Assembly: GCA_013399855.1 (NCBI GenBank)
Contig: VXAY01002192.1
Location: 2,170,478-2,234,477 of the forward strand
Reading direction: 5' to 3'
DNA: 64,000 bases
From: Oxyruncus cristatus
Lineage: Eukaryota > Chordata > Aves > Passeriformes > Cotingidae
This document shows, in pieces, positions 1 through 14,200 of this stretch; the first letter of the stretch is position 1; each line of letters begins with the position of its first letter. Below the pieces are notes generated by a model. The model ran no database searches. It saw only the letters and a program-made list of their open reading frames with translations, and was not told where the DNA came from. The translations under genes were made by a program, and so were the position numbers.

Positions 1-3000
1 CGAGAGGCAGAGAGGAGTCCCGAGCATGCCTAGGGAGCAGCCAGTACACATCTGATTTTCCTCTAATTATATCTCAGCAATCATCCACGTGGGAAACAGT
101 TCATGTAAACATGTCTCGTGCAATTCAGTCATGTAGTAAATATCTAGAAGTTACGTTTTAATTCAATTGACTCAGAGTGGAGAACATACAAAAGGGTGAG
201 CCTGGACAATCCATATTCTCAGTATAAACATTTGCCAAGCCAGTAATCCCAGCAATAGAGCCTCCAGGGAGAAGGGGTGATGTGCAGCCTGAGTTCATCA
301 GCAAGGACACACTGAACTGTGCAACAGGGCTAAGACTTCAAAAAACTCCACAGAAAATTCCAGTTACTTCTTATTCTGCATCATCACAGAAACATAAAAG
401 TATAACAAAAATTGAAATTCAATTAAAAAGTGTAATATACAATAAAATATTTTTTACAAGATAAAAAAATGAATCATTGTTCAGACCCACAAAGGGGGAA
501 AATGGCCTCATTTAAGTGGGTTTAAATTTGAATGGAAAGTCTTTTAAAAGTGGAAATAATCTCCATTATATATTTAAAACACTTTCTCTTTCAACATTAG
601 AACAAAATGAATATGCTCCCATGATAAGTTTACATTTTGGCAACCTACTTTTTCTGACAAAACCATTCCATTTGAATATGTTTTTCCAGCTCCATTGTTG
701 TATTTTTAGCTACAGGATGAATCAAAATGACAGTCATAGACTTTCTTTGCCATTGAAAGTTTATATAATTTTCCTTAAAGCCTATTCAGAAGCCAGATGA
801 GAAGAGGTTCATTAAATAAAATATTCCATGACAGTGCAATATTTCTGCTCAGCAACATAGAAAGAAAAAGGTTTTTTTCCCCTCACACAAGACGTCTCCC
901 CAAGACTGTGTCCTATATAAAAATCTATATGTATAGTGGTTTGTTGCCTAGTGAAGGATTTTGTAGATTAAGAACCTTCTGCTCCAGTAAGGTGGCAAAC
1001 AGACCAGGTCCCTGTCTAGTTCACATGTGACAGAAAGTTCTGGACAATTCTCTTATTCGGCAATCTACAGATTTCAGAACTTGTCTTCCAGTTTGCTGGC
1101 TGAAAGATGCAAAGAGCCCATTCTAGTCTAGACAGCTCATTTTGGAAACATTAGTTTCCGTTCTGTTACAAGTTCAATAACACATTATGTTTCAGTCTGG
1201 TATGTTTTCAGCAAAAATAATACCAACCTCACTTTTTATAACAGTGATCATAATAATCAAACCGGGTCTAGAGGCTGCTGCTATCGAGAAGCCCAATGGC
1301 TGGTTGATGGTGAGACAGAATATCACAAGCCATATCTATGCTGGCAGCTACATTAGGGCATAATTTATTGGTACTTGACAGCTACGAGGGGAAATTCAGC
1401 AGATTTATTCTCAATTACACACAGACAGGAATACAAGTGCTCCCCTCCTTTTCCTGCCCTTCTCTGCTTCCTAATTCTTCTCCAAAGCCATATTTCTTGT
1501 ATTGAAAAAAAAAAAAAAAATGAAAAAAATTACTTCAGGTACCACTATCCTTTAAAGAGTATGTGATCGAGCCACAGTGCAGTTTCCCAGAATTTCTGCA
1601 GTGGCTTTGTGAACTGACCCTTGCAAATAAACAGCAGCAGGGAAAATGAAAAAAAGCACTAAAAAACGAGCAATGTACTTGCACAATCCTTCCTGCAGTA
1701 TGCTAGAAAAATAAAATTGGCACAAAGAGGCTGATCTTGGGACCCACAGAGAATTTATACCATGCCACATACACCCATGAGGCTTGCTCCTGTCCCAATG
1801 GGTCTACAAGGAAGTAGACCCAGCAAGGGAGACATATTGTTATAAGTTTTACTGAAGCAGAGATGGCCATCCAGGATAACATTATTGTTAGTTGTATTAC
1901 AGTAGCTCTTGCAAAACCTGACTTACACTTACATTTCCAGATGAGGGGACACACAAAGGTTATTGTCTGTATGTATTTAAAGTGTTTCCTCTCAAATTTG
2001 TGAGTATCCTTTGACCTTGAGGGTTTGGATTTAAGTGATATACTTTATGGCATAGACACATGTACTAGTAAATTAATTATGGTGGGTAACAAGCCAAGGC
2101 TCTGGAACTTGAGCACCCCTTTTCTGAAGTTTCTGGAGCAGTTTTTTGACATGTTTGGCTCATGTCATGAAGCATCATCCCAAGAAATTCTTAGAAATAA
2201 TTTGGAAATTAACACTTGTTAGGAAATATTCCCAAGAGGTAGTCTGGATGGAGCCACACCCCTCTGAGGATGGAAGGGCTTAATGATGTGTATGTGGTCA
2301 AACAGTGCCAGTTGGGTTCCATGCCAAGAACAGGTCCTGACACTGTTATTTTACTTGTACAGATGCAGCCAAAAAGAAATACTAATAAAATTAGTCTGAA
2401 ACTACTTGGTTCAAATTGCTATCACTCAGCCATCCACAAAAATAATAATCTCTCTAAGAGAAGGAAAAGAAATGTACACATTCCACAGAGGCTGGGGCAA
2501 ATGGTCAAAGGGCAACCTCTGCTCACTGCCAAATGGCTTCTTCATTTGAACATTACTCACTGCAGCAGTGCCAAGAAACCTGTGGCATTTATGTTACCAT
2601 AAAAAAAAAGGATTAGGAAACAGCAAACAAAGTCTCAGGATCACTGTTGGAAAAATTATTTTTCTGGTATGACAATGGAGCTTATTCTCTGCATTTTTAT
2701 TTAAATAAGCACCTGCTCCAATGTGATTTTTTTACCCATTAATCCAGGATAACACTGAAATTATACTTCATTCACCAAGGTACCCTAATGACCAGAGACA
2801 GCAGACCGTACAGGCAATACATGTACATCTAAACTCCTTGTCTTAAGGAAGCCCCGAACTTTCTCTCTTACATTAAACCACAGATTCATCACAGTGAAGT
2901 CAGAAATGTTTCCCAAACTTTAGAGATTACTTCTAATGTGTATGTTCTTTTTCTCCACACCAAAGGAATGACCAGTTCTGGCATTCACTGAGTTTATTCA

Positions 3001-3150
3001 CTGTCCTTACTGATCATCAGTTTAAGAAAATGGAGATGAAGAAGGGCAAAGCCAATCAAAATATACTTGTCTGAAAATGGATGCAATGATCTGAGCTACA
3101 GAACTCTTCTTGCAAGAGTTCCAGGTATAGGAAAACACCTGCAACAATTT
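1..3150. other. Gene-poor unique sequence, left edge
   Basis: AT-rich with an A16 tract at 1505-1520. Open frames are at most 110 codons (2270-2602) and resemble nothing I recognise. No repeat element was recognised. Confidence 0.5.
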
Positions 3151-3210
3151 CACAGAATCATTTAGGTTGGAAAAGACCTCTACGATGATTGAGTCCAACC
3201 TTAAACCAAT
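3151..3210 (-). mobile_element. CR1 LINE, minimal 3' terminal fragment
   Basis: Reads CACAGAATCATTTAGGTTGG, AAAAGACCTCTACGATGATT, GAGTCCAACCTTAAACC, the reverse complement of a CR1 3' terminus. Only about 60 bases remain recognisable. The 126-codon minus-strand frame at 3022-3402 runs across it and is not a gene. Confidence 0.85.
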
Positions 3211-6200
3211 CACCACAATTATTTGATTGTACTGGAGGTGAAATAGAACTTCAAGTACCCTAAATTTCCACTTGAGTAATTGAAAATGGCAACCCAAACT
3301 GAGCTGTGCCTGATTAAATAAATTATTACTGACTCTATGAGAGTCAATATTTCTCTGACAGTAATTAACAACACCTGTCCAAAATGAAAACACCTTCCCC
3401 AAGCTTCAGTTACCCCTTAGAGAGATCCTCATCTGTGTTCGATATTCAGTCTGGTTCAGCATCATTCTGTATTTATCCAAGACAAGATGGTTATTGCTGC
3501 AAACATCTATGATTTAGCTGCCTTGGAGTTTAAAAAATTATTCTACATTTTCATGATTTAAAAAATGCACTAAAATAGTTTAAAAAAGAATTGTGGGGTG
3601 TCATGAAAAAAAGTCTAAACTCTAATATTGTATAAGACATTATAATACTTTCTCTAATACAGAGTAAACTTGTGAAACTGAATTAACTCTTTCTGTAATA
3701 CACTGTAAAATTATGAAACTGAGAGAATGAATTCCAGAGTTTTCACTTAGAATCAAGTCTGTAAAACAGGTCTGGTTAAATCTTTTTGAGTGGAACTTTT
3801 AATCCAGATATCTACTCTGTACCTTTTTTTATGCTGTATGTATATTTTAAGTCAAATTTGTTCTTCTCCATCATCCAGAGTTTTATTAAAGAAGGTTCCC
3901 AACTCTGAATCCCCTGAATTTGATGGTTTGCTGCTGTAAGGGAAAGGACATGACTCCATAGATCACTGACTCCCACTAGCAGCTTTTTCTGACTCTATTA
4001 CAGAAGCTGGAGGAGATTATTAAACAGCAGATAGAAGTAAAGTGTGCTCAGTTGGTGTCTCTCAAAGTATCAGCAACCATAATGGCATTCCGGCATCTCA
4101 TCATACAATATCTTGGCTTGCTAATAGATTTCCCAGCTCTTATGTACCCTGAAGTTTTTCTAGTTCTGTCCCTTCTAGACATGTCACTTATAATAAAGTA
4201 TCTGTCCATCTCTTTTTTAACCTTGCAGGTCAAGTCCTTCCCACCTACAAGGGAATGCAGGAGCCTCACTGTAGTTACTTTCTGATCATGTCATGGCTGT
4301 ATTCAGTACCACATGTGAAAGGCACAGGTCACATTATCATGTCTTATGACATCCAGTATTAACTGGAGCAGTCTGTCCAGGGCTTGCCACTCAGTGTGAG
4401 AAAACCCAACAGTCTCAGGACTCATATGATAATGCCAACAGTTGCTTTAGTAATTCCACGAGTCAAAAAAAAACCCTGCATGATATAAATGTTCAATCTT
4501 CATATCATAGGACAAATTAATATTCACGCAGGGTTTCAGTTCTGTGGCAGCCCTCAGCAGCATGTCTCATTAGTCTCAGTGAGTATATTATCTTTCTTAA
4601 TTAGAAACTCTTAAACTTTTTAGTCAAGGGAATTCAAGGGTAGCAGAAGAAGAAGAAATATTGTGTGGTTCATTTTAATTACAGATTTATAGGCTGGAAT
4701 AGGAAACTGGAAGTTACAATCTTAATCTAGCATTAGCAAGGTAAGCATGTCTCAGACGTACTGTGCACCACTCAGGAAACACAACTAGTCTAGGATGAAC
4801 ATGAAAGAAAAATTTCAGAGTGCAAGGAAAGGGATATTTAATACCCCAGTGGGACCATAAATCAGAAAGTTTTCTGAAACATTTGAAAATCTTCCTCTTC
4901 ATGAGCACAGATTTGTGGAGGAGCTGAATCCTTCACCTGTGCAGTCAAAAGGAGAAATGCTCCAAATACAGGGGGTTCCAGTGAAATCTTAGAATTCTTT
5001 ATTCAATAGTGTAACTCACACCGACATCATGTTGTTCATAACCTTGCCATGCTTGGTTCAGCAGAAATTTAGCACCTTCTGAGGGAAAGGGGTTTGCTTT
5101 TTCTTTCCTTGCCTCTACCCAGGTCCTCTCCCCTGTAGGCTCCTATCTAAAATGATGGATTTGGATATTCCAAAAACCATAGGTATTAATGTTGTGGCTT
5201 TTCTGTTGTGTTGTTGATGTTAATACTAAATCTACTGTACACTGGTTGCTGATTGTTTTTAATAATAAAATATTTTTATCATGATATGGTTTAACCAAAT
5301 GAACTGAGTAGTTTTCCCTGCGTTGTTACTATCAAGTGACATTAAGTTGCCACTAGTTTGAGGTCACTCATGCATCTATTTGCAACTCAGGTCCTCAGCA
5401 AACAGGAACTTTCTTCTCTTCCCAGTATGCAGAGTAGTGGCCTAAATTTGAAATTCAGCTGCTTGGGCTTGTCAATATAACAAATTCCTTGTTGTCTGAT
5501 GTTGAGAACTTCTCCCTAAATACAGGTAGGCTGTTTATTAAATTTTTTTCCTAGTGACACTTAAAATTTAATAATAATGCCAATATATCATACGACAAAG
5601 ATGATTTTATTAAGATAGACAGAAATAATCAGTCTTTTTGACGCTTATTCTACAAGCCAAGAAAATCTATCCATCAGAGAACACAGAGAAAAAAATTATT
5701 CTGTACTAAATTTACCTTAAATTTTGGTCCACTTAATGTCTTTCATCAGTTTTTATTGTCTTAATTTAACAAATGGAATCATAAATAATGCATCATAAAT
5801 AATCTACATCAACTGCACTTATTTGCAATTAGATTTTTTTTCCCATACTCTGTTTTATGAATATTTAATAAACTGTGTAACCTTGATGGAAGGAGTGCAA
5901 TTTAGGAGGCCATAATGAAAATGTAGAAAGTCTTGCTTTGTGAGCTCAACTTCTGGTTTTCAATTAACATACAGTAAATCTTTCTGCACAATGATCAGCT
6001 CATCAAGTCTAAGATTTTCCTTATCTAGAAATACATGGACAATTTCATGATATGTTTTCTACTTTAAAGGAACTAGTTGGTTTTTTTTACTCCTAAATGT
6101 ACATTTAGGATGTGGATGTCAAAAATAAACATTATAAATACTGGTAGATATTAAAATAAAAACAATGATTCACTGACTGTTCAATCTTTGCTTCTTGAGA

Positions 6201-9200
6201 GACAGGAACAACAATTAAATAGTTTTGTTTGATTTTCTGGTTTACCACAGTAACTTTTTGCCACAGACACTGTCAAGAGGGGAAAGTTATCACACTGCTA
6301 TGGATTTGCAACATTCACATTCACCACTCATTTAAAATAAAGTAAACGGCAGGAAGACTATTATGAAAAAAGAGAAGTAAGAAAAAACTTGTGATTCATG
6401 AACACCATTCAATCAAAGCAAGACTTATAATTCTGAAATATGCGTGAAAGACACAGGGAACAGATGTTCAAAATTAGGTAAATCTCTGAAGGCAATTACA
6501 TAGAGTGGTGTGACACTTGGAAATCTCTCTGCAAAGTGCTAAGGATCCTGATAATAAAAAAAATGCATGCAATGTGGGGCTGTGGGATCTTAAACATTCC
6601 TCCCTCCACCTCATTTCAGAATTAGGTCAGGAAATGCTGGAGATGCAAGAAATCTGTTTAAAATGCACTGCCTTTTAGAGCCCACAGACACCTGCAGGTC
6701 AAATACCTGGAAGAATCTGGAGATGGGAATCTAGTTAAAGCACCAAATAAGCCAAATCGATACTTCCTTCAGTGAGAGGATAATGCTGACTTTGTTCATG
6801 TTACAGCCCTGGAAATGGATTCAGTTGCAAAATAAACCAGAGGCAATTCCTGGTGACTTCAGTGGCAGTGGCACACTGTCCATCTGCAGGCAAACAGTGT
6901 TCCCTCTTCTGCCAGCTGTTAGTGCCTTGACCACAGATCTCCATGTCCTGTAAGTACCTGCTCACAAATTGTCTAAGTGTTATATAGCAGCAGTTGTCTT
7001 CCTGCCCACGTCCAAAGGGAAGAACCACAACATCAGTCTGAACGAACGTGCTGATCAGAAAAGAAACAGCTGTGAGTGGCAATTTCTGATGTACTCAAAG
7101 GAAGGATAAACCCTGTCTAGCAAAAAAAGTTGATTTGCTGTCAGGAAATTTGTAGTTTGCTAAAGATGTTGGAAACTGCCATAGGAAGAAAGCTAATAGA
7201 CAGCTACAATAACAGGTCCTTTAGCAGAACAGAGTGGGGAGCAGGGCTGGGACTCCACTAGGCACTGGGTGACTGTGGTTTCTACCATACTCTTCACCCT
7301 CATTATCAGGCTGTGATCTGTGGGCAGCTCCAGTGCTACCTGGCAAGAGCAGTGTTAACTGCAGATCTGACATCCCTTCTTTGGCCCCAAACCAATGTCA
7401 TGTCTATAAGCCTCTAAGCACCGCCATTCATAGCAAAGGGCCTAAAATCTGGCGTGAGCAACAAAAAACCCCCAAGAATTTGGATTTCTGACAGCCTTTC
7501 TTTAATGTAGTGCACAAATACCAGCAAGGCTGCAAGTGCTATGGTGTAACATTTGTTTCATTTGCTTCATTTGGAATTGGATTATTAAATTACTTGTTTG
7601 GTATTTGATCACAAAATAATTTTGAGCCTGCTGCCATTTCGTCTGCTATTCTTATCAATGTTGTCAGAGAAAAATATTTATCTTAGCTATAAGAATGAAA
7701 ATTATCTTGTGGAATATGAACATTGCTGCTTAATACATGGGTTTCAATGTCTTTCTAAGCAAGCTATTAGTTTGTTTGTCTTTCATCTGAGAGTCAAGAG
7801 AGAACATAAACAGAAATTAGTTTGTTTTCCTGAATCTGGAGCTATTTTTAAGAATGTTCTGATGGCAAAGATGGAAACAAGACTTCAAGTATTTTCATTG
7901 TAACTGTCTTCAATTAGTGTTTGATCCAAAAAGGGGGGGCGGGGAAGAAAAAAAGGAAAAAAAGATTGACGTGGCTGAGTGCTCTTAAATATTCTTCTTT
8001 CAAATGGAAAATTTGCCGTGAGGAAAGAAATGGTTATTCAAAGGACAAAGAGAAATAATTGATCTCACAAAGCAATCACACACAGAAGGTGCTTTAAAAG
8101 TGGAAGAACAAGTTGTTAAAGCTGAAGCTGACAAAGTCGAGAGCTGTGATTCACAGGTCCTGGGTTACCTCTCACTTTGACTTACAGTCTAAGTGCGCAG
8201 CTGCTGCTATTGCAGAATGATGGGAATGATGAAGTCTCTGTTGCTGCATGTCAGGAACAGGGATCTTTCTTCTTTGTTCTGCTTTTAAAAGGTAAACACT
8301 GTTAACAAGACAACAAAATCAGACCACCAGGGAAACAATAGGTAGATACTTAATCTATTTCCAGCCTTCCTGGAGTCAAATGAGATGGTGGCCCTGCATG
8401 TACAGAATTTACATTTCCATTATAATTAGGTATTCCATGAAAAAGTCTGAAGGGAATATTGACTTATTAATTTTATTTCAAGGAAATTAGCTTTCAAAAG
8501 AAACTGTCTTGAAAGAACAGGTTGTCTAACCAGCAAGCTCTCTGAAAAAGCCCCACTTTTTTCTGGTCTCAGTAAATCTATACATATCAGATACATAGTA
8601 GTCTATAAAAGACTAGTGCCTGAGATTTGTTTTTCATAAAACAGCAGTTCATCTGACTGATTAAAGCTTGTGGGTTTGGGTGTTTTTTTGCAAAAATATC
8701 ACTACAAAATTTATATGCTTATAAGCTGTAAATTCTTATTAAAAATTTCTCCCTCTTGTGGATGAGATTACAATAGTTATTGAAGAATCAGGTAATGTTT
8801 TTTAGTTAGCTGTTTCTTTAATTGGAAAAATTCTAAAGGGAAGGAAAACAAATAAATACTTCTACATTACTTCCTTAGAAGTTCTAACCATACTCCAGGA
8901 ACACATTACGAATGATTGGCATAATTCAAATACCAGTAAAATCAGTACATTTGCACCACTGGACAGATGCACTTTGTGAAATGGCCATGGACCTTAACTA
9001 TACAGACCAAGAGACTTCGTAGAAAAGTCCATGGTTTTCTCTCAGCCCATATATTCAGATTTCCTTTCAAAACCAACTAGGGCACACTGGTGTATAGCCA
9101 CACTCAGGACTCATCCTCACAGACAGCTGGAATAGTGCCAGGTTGCAAAACAGAGCCAGTGGCAAAGCTGTGAGACATATCTGCCCAACTTAACTGACAT

Positions 9201-10940
9201 GGCTAAAGGGTTCAAGGTATTGCTTATAATTTCTGGATAAAGGCTTGCAACACAGGGGTGAATGTCACTCTTTGTTATTACAGTTTTCGTGTATCATGGT
9301 CAACCACTGCTATTTTTCGTCACTTGAGCTCTAGGAGTCAATAGGATGCTGGAGGTGAAATGGGACTTTAATTAGGTAAGTTAAGAAAATCAGAAGTTTA
9401 ATAGTTAGAAATTGCAAGTTTCTAATGCAAGTCCACTAAAGCAAGTGCACAGAACCCTAGAATGGCATAGCATAAAATTACATCAAGATTTACTTTGTAA
9501 GTAGTTCTTGTAGGGCATGAACAGACTGGAAACAGCAGCAAAAACAATGCAGAGAGGACCAGACAACAAACACATGCTGGCAGAACTAATGCAATAACCC
9601 TTTTCAAACTGTACAATCATTTGTAATAAAAGTGGTCTAACCCTTGCTTTAAGCACAGCATGTTTTGATCTACAAATATCTTGAGCTTCGATTTAACAAA
9701 GCATTCAGACATGTACTTGCCTCTAAGCACATAAACTCTACTTGCCACATCCTAGATTGACTATATTGCAGGTCTAGAAATTCGTAGCATTTGACAGTGA
9801 AAGAGAAAGCTTCCCTCTGTTCTTGAGAAGTCTAGCATCCACCCATCAGTCAAGAAATTTTCACATTTTGTTCTTTTCTGGTTTTTCTTGCACTGATTAA
9901 GAAAGATATCCTTCTAGGGGGTAAAAAGCCCTAGGAGGTAAGGATGAGCCATTCCAATAAAATAAAACCAATTGAGTACCAAGGTTATAGCAGCATGATG
10001 GGTCGGCAAAAACTATTTCAAACTGGTGAATATAGTACTGCTTTGATCTGTGCAGAGGAGGTGGCAGTTTGCCAATGTTGTTCAATCAAAACCAACAAAG
10101 GTGTGTATGCATAAACCTGGGGACCAAAGCAGAGCAGAAACCAGACATGTGCCAGAAGGCAAAATGTTTCCTGATCCTATAGTGCAAACACCAAAGAGAA
10201 ATAAGAATAAAGAAAAATTAACACCGAAACCTGAACAAGCCCTAAAAACTGGCTTTAAGAAGGGAGGATTTGGGGATTAGCCTTGACTAAAAAGTTCCTT
10301 TAGTAGTGTACTCGCTTTCCTAGGATACTGTCTCTTGTTTCATTCACAGTGCATCCACAAGAAAAGGACTTTGCATTCCTTTTCCAATTAATGTCAAAGA
10401 GTCATCCTGAACAATTGACACAACCCTTAAGTTCCTGCATTTTTGGTTAAGTGCTTAGATCAAAAGCAATAATTTTAAAGACCTCTGACTGTGTTCTTGT
10501 TCCTTAACTTTGTCTGTCTCTGAACTGACTGTACAAAACCTCCCCATTTGGGTTTATAATCAATGGATTTATATTTAAAATACTTTGGGCCTCCCTAGAC
10601 TCATTGCATTTTAATATTTTAAAACCATTAAATTGATCGTGGTGGAATCTCTCATCTTAAAATACTCATTACTTTAAATACATGTGTTTCATTTAGCATT
10701 TTAGAACAACCTCCATCTGCTGATTTTTCTCTGGTACCTTTTCATTATCTCAATCCCTTTCCCTGCAGCCTACTGTATAACCTTCTAGAGTACTTGAAGA
10801 ACAAGAATGCCCCATGTTTTGATTTCACTCCCTTTATTGAAGGTAGCGTCATTAGCTGTCTAGATTCTCCTTCACTAAACCTTTTTTACCACAGATTATG
10901 AAGTAATTCACTAGAAAAATTAACATTATTACTAAATACT
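3211..10940. other. Gene-poor unique sequence
   Basis: No supported gene. It holds the decayed tandem duplication at 3655-3722 and a purine-only stretch around 7930-7965 (G7 and G4 runs followed by A/G). The longest open frame is 101 codons (7598-7903) without a known domain. Confidence 0.5.
3655..3722 (+). repeat. Decayed two-copy tandem duplication, unit about 41 bp
   Basis: The 27-base segment starting TAATACAGAGTAAACTTG (3655-3681) recurs at 3696-3722 starting TAATACACTGTAAAATTA, with four mismatches in 27 and a shared TGAAACTGA end. This is an old local duplication. Confidence 0.75.
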
Positions 10941-11200
10941 ACAGAATCACAGAATAACACACAGGTTGCAGAGGACCTTGGAGATCAAGTCCAACCCTTG
11001 ATCCACTACCATCATGGTTACTAGACCATGGCACTTAGTACCACATCCAGTTTCATCTTAAAAACCTCCAGGGATGGAGAATCCATCACCTCACTGGGCA
11101 GCCCATTCCAATGTCTGATTACCCTCTCTGTAAAGAACTTCTTTCTAATATCTAACCTGTATTCTATGCCACCCCATTATTCTGTCTCATAAATCTTGCC
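10941..11200 (-). mobile_element. CR1 LINE, 3' end fragment
   Basis: Begins ACAGAATCACAGAATAACAC on the plus strand and continues GAGATCAAGTCCAACCCTTG, AGACCATGGCACTTAGTACC, AAAACCTCCAGGGATGG, CTGGGCAGCCCATTCCAATG and TGTAAAGAACTTCTTTCTAA: a reverse-oriented CR1 3' region, 5'-truncated. The right border is approximate, as similarity fades after 11180. Confidence 0.93.
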
Positions 11201-14200
11201 TTCTTTTGAACACCCATAAATCTCTTACTAAAGCTCATTGAAAATAATGGCAGGTCAGAATTACATACTATTTATTTGCCATCTAAGATTTACACATTCT
11301 AAACTTCTTGAATCAAATGTGATACATAACACGGTTCAGGATCCCAACCTATGCAAGATTTAAAAGCAGTAGTTACTCTAAAACAAGCTGTCATGTCTAT
11401 TGAGACTCACAATACCTGAAAACTGTTGATCAGGGTTCTGAGATGTGGCAGAGGTCACTAAGCAAGACATATTTAGCATGAGAAATCAAAACCAACAATG
11501 GGTTTAATATTGTCTGGTTTACCACAGCAGATTAACTTTGAAGACTGAGACTGCAGTTCCACATGATTCTTTTCTTTCCCAGCAGCTCTTCTCATTTTGA
11601 AACACTAATCAAATGGTAAACCCTTTCAAGCATTGTTTGCACTAGGAGGAGGAGTGTTTTGTGTATGGTATGCCTATCTCAAGTTCATCTTCTAGCCCCT
11701 TCCTTTGTTATTTTTAAAGAGTACATCGTAATTGCAGGCATGGTTTTTAGTTTTTAAAGGTTTTGACTTGAGTATGAGATGAATAGTTTGGGGACTTTTA
11801 ATCAGTGAAAACAGATTTGGGGGAATTAAATCATGTTCATAAATATTGACTGAGAAAGCATAGGTTATTACACTAGAACTTGACCTTAGTCTTAAAAATA
11901 AATCTGTGTCAAATGTCAGTGTGAAGACTGAATATCATCTAAATTGACCTTAACATGGTGACCTGGCATTACCCCAGAGGCAACAATTGTGTATTACAGA
12001 CCACGCTGGTAAACTTGTTTTTCACTTTCAACAGAAAATTGTCGATTTATCTCACTGTAAATTCTTTATGATTTAAACTTTCCAACTAACCAAGGGTTTG
12101 TCATGTTGAATCTGTCTAGACTATATTAAGTGTTATTGCCGGTGTAATGGACATGATTATTATTCCTATGTATCCTGAAGTTATTTTTAAAATGTTTTCA
12201 GTAAGACGGGTCAATTATTTATGGAACAACATCAGGGACTGCACTGTCTTCTTTGTGGTTCTCACAGGCTCTCTGCAGTGCTGGAACTGAAACAGAAGTT
12301 TGAATGATGGCCCACTCATATTTTTGACAGATGAAGTTCTTTGATACATTAACAAATATTTTGGGTTTGGTATTATATTTAAGGCAGTTGCTATTAAATT
12401 GTCATAATTTATCACTGATTGTCACACAGAGTTATCTACAGTCTGGATATGTGTCCTGGCTTTTGAATTAAAAGCTAAGAGCTACAGGATAACCACTGAC
12501 CTCTTGACCCTATCTTTAGCCAAAGGCTTCAAGATATTTCCACCATTAAATTGACAGTTTATCTCCACTGTTGCAGTGAGATGGGTAGTGTTAGAATGGG
12601 ATTTCTTCTGCTTAACTTAGCTACTTGAATTTAGATATCTACTGAAATCTAGTTTCAGTTAATATTCTACAAAGGAAGGTTAAGTAATATCTCATCTATT
12701 TGTTTTCTCCTCTTAGAAACAAACATCTGGTCATCTGACTTGAATTTATTTCAGCCTGACCTCTCCAAAATGAATGGGATTAGCGCTCATGTATGTACAC
12801 ACCATATGCCTTTGAATGTACTGCACAAACACAACAGGCTGATATAACCCACTTGGATACTTGTGAAAAGTGACTGAAGGTGTTAAAAGACACATTTGTC
12901 ATCCACTAGTCCTGTGATTTAAATGGTTTTTACTCTCTCATATCAAGCAGATTCAATAGGATAGCACGATAGAAGAATTAGACATCATCTGCAAAGCCTG
13001 CAGAGCACAGGAGGAAAATGTCTCTGTAATTGCAATGCTGAATCAGGGACTCAGATAATTAAGATACAAGAAAAGATGCAGATGAATGGGAATTCAACCA
13101 AATTGGGTGCAACATGGTTTTATTGAGTGAGTGTCTCTACAGAGACCTTTAGAGAAGACTGTGTTGTTACCTATTCCTCAGGAACACTAAATATCCAGCA
13201 ATACTTCCATTTCTAAATTGATATTTGCTCTGAAACCCTGCCCATACTCTTTCTTCCCCCCCTTCATCAATTCAACATATTAGTTGCCTACTGCTGATTC
13301 TGCCTTGTCCCTGACTCAAGTGTGTATCTCAGGGTCTGTGAAAAAACAGTAGCTGTCCTAAAAGTAAAGTGTTATTTAGTACTTAAGCCTTTGTGAAAGA
13401 CTACTCATTGGAGAGAAAACAGGTATTTGAAACACACAGTACATTATCTCCTGCCTTCTACTTCTCAGACTTGCTCTTCTCTGCATCTTCAGCCAAAAGT
13501 TTCAGCGAGTTGTTTGGACCATTCTGTGGAGCTGGGATGTTTGCAAGGAGCAAGCCACTACAGGACAGTCCTGCTCCACACAGCTGTGCTTTGACAAGAG
13601 CAAGATTTTTCCATGTGCCAAGTAGCACACGCACAAACACCTACATAGCTCTCCATGTGTGTAACCTCCAGTATGCAAACTGTGCCTGCCACCAGCCTCC
13701 CAGTCCTGCCTCTCTTGCTGCAGTTCCCAATGTGTTTGGCACAACATACCTGCCCCTGTCCATCACCTTCATCTTCACCCCTGGACTGTAGGAGTAAAAC
13801 TGCCCCTGGTCCCTCGGGCACCCTGCCTTCCCTGCACCAGGAGCAAGCATTGGTGGCCCATTGCAGTGAGGATGTGAGTCTGTCACTCCTTTTCTTCCTA
13901 TTCCTTCATTCTCTCCTTCCTGTCCTTTGGGAATACTGAGATACTAAAAGTTCAGCGTAAACAAAATAATCTTGTTCTACAGCAAACAAATCAATCGACC
14001 AGTAACTGCCACCAAACACATCAGTGTGGCACGTACAACTTTCATTAATGATAGAGGTAAACATTATTTGAGAATGACTTTGCATCAGGCCTGGATATAT
14101 GCTAAGAAAATCAACTATAGAGAAAAAGGAAAGAAGAAAAACCCATCGTCTCTGAATCACCAATAAAGTACCCCAAATTACAGGATTCCTTGCAGTGTAG

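Noticed and set aside
13393..13939. Several overlapping frames of 60-132 codons on both strands
   Set aside because: A G+C-richer patch lacks stops in many frames at once; none has a known motif.
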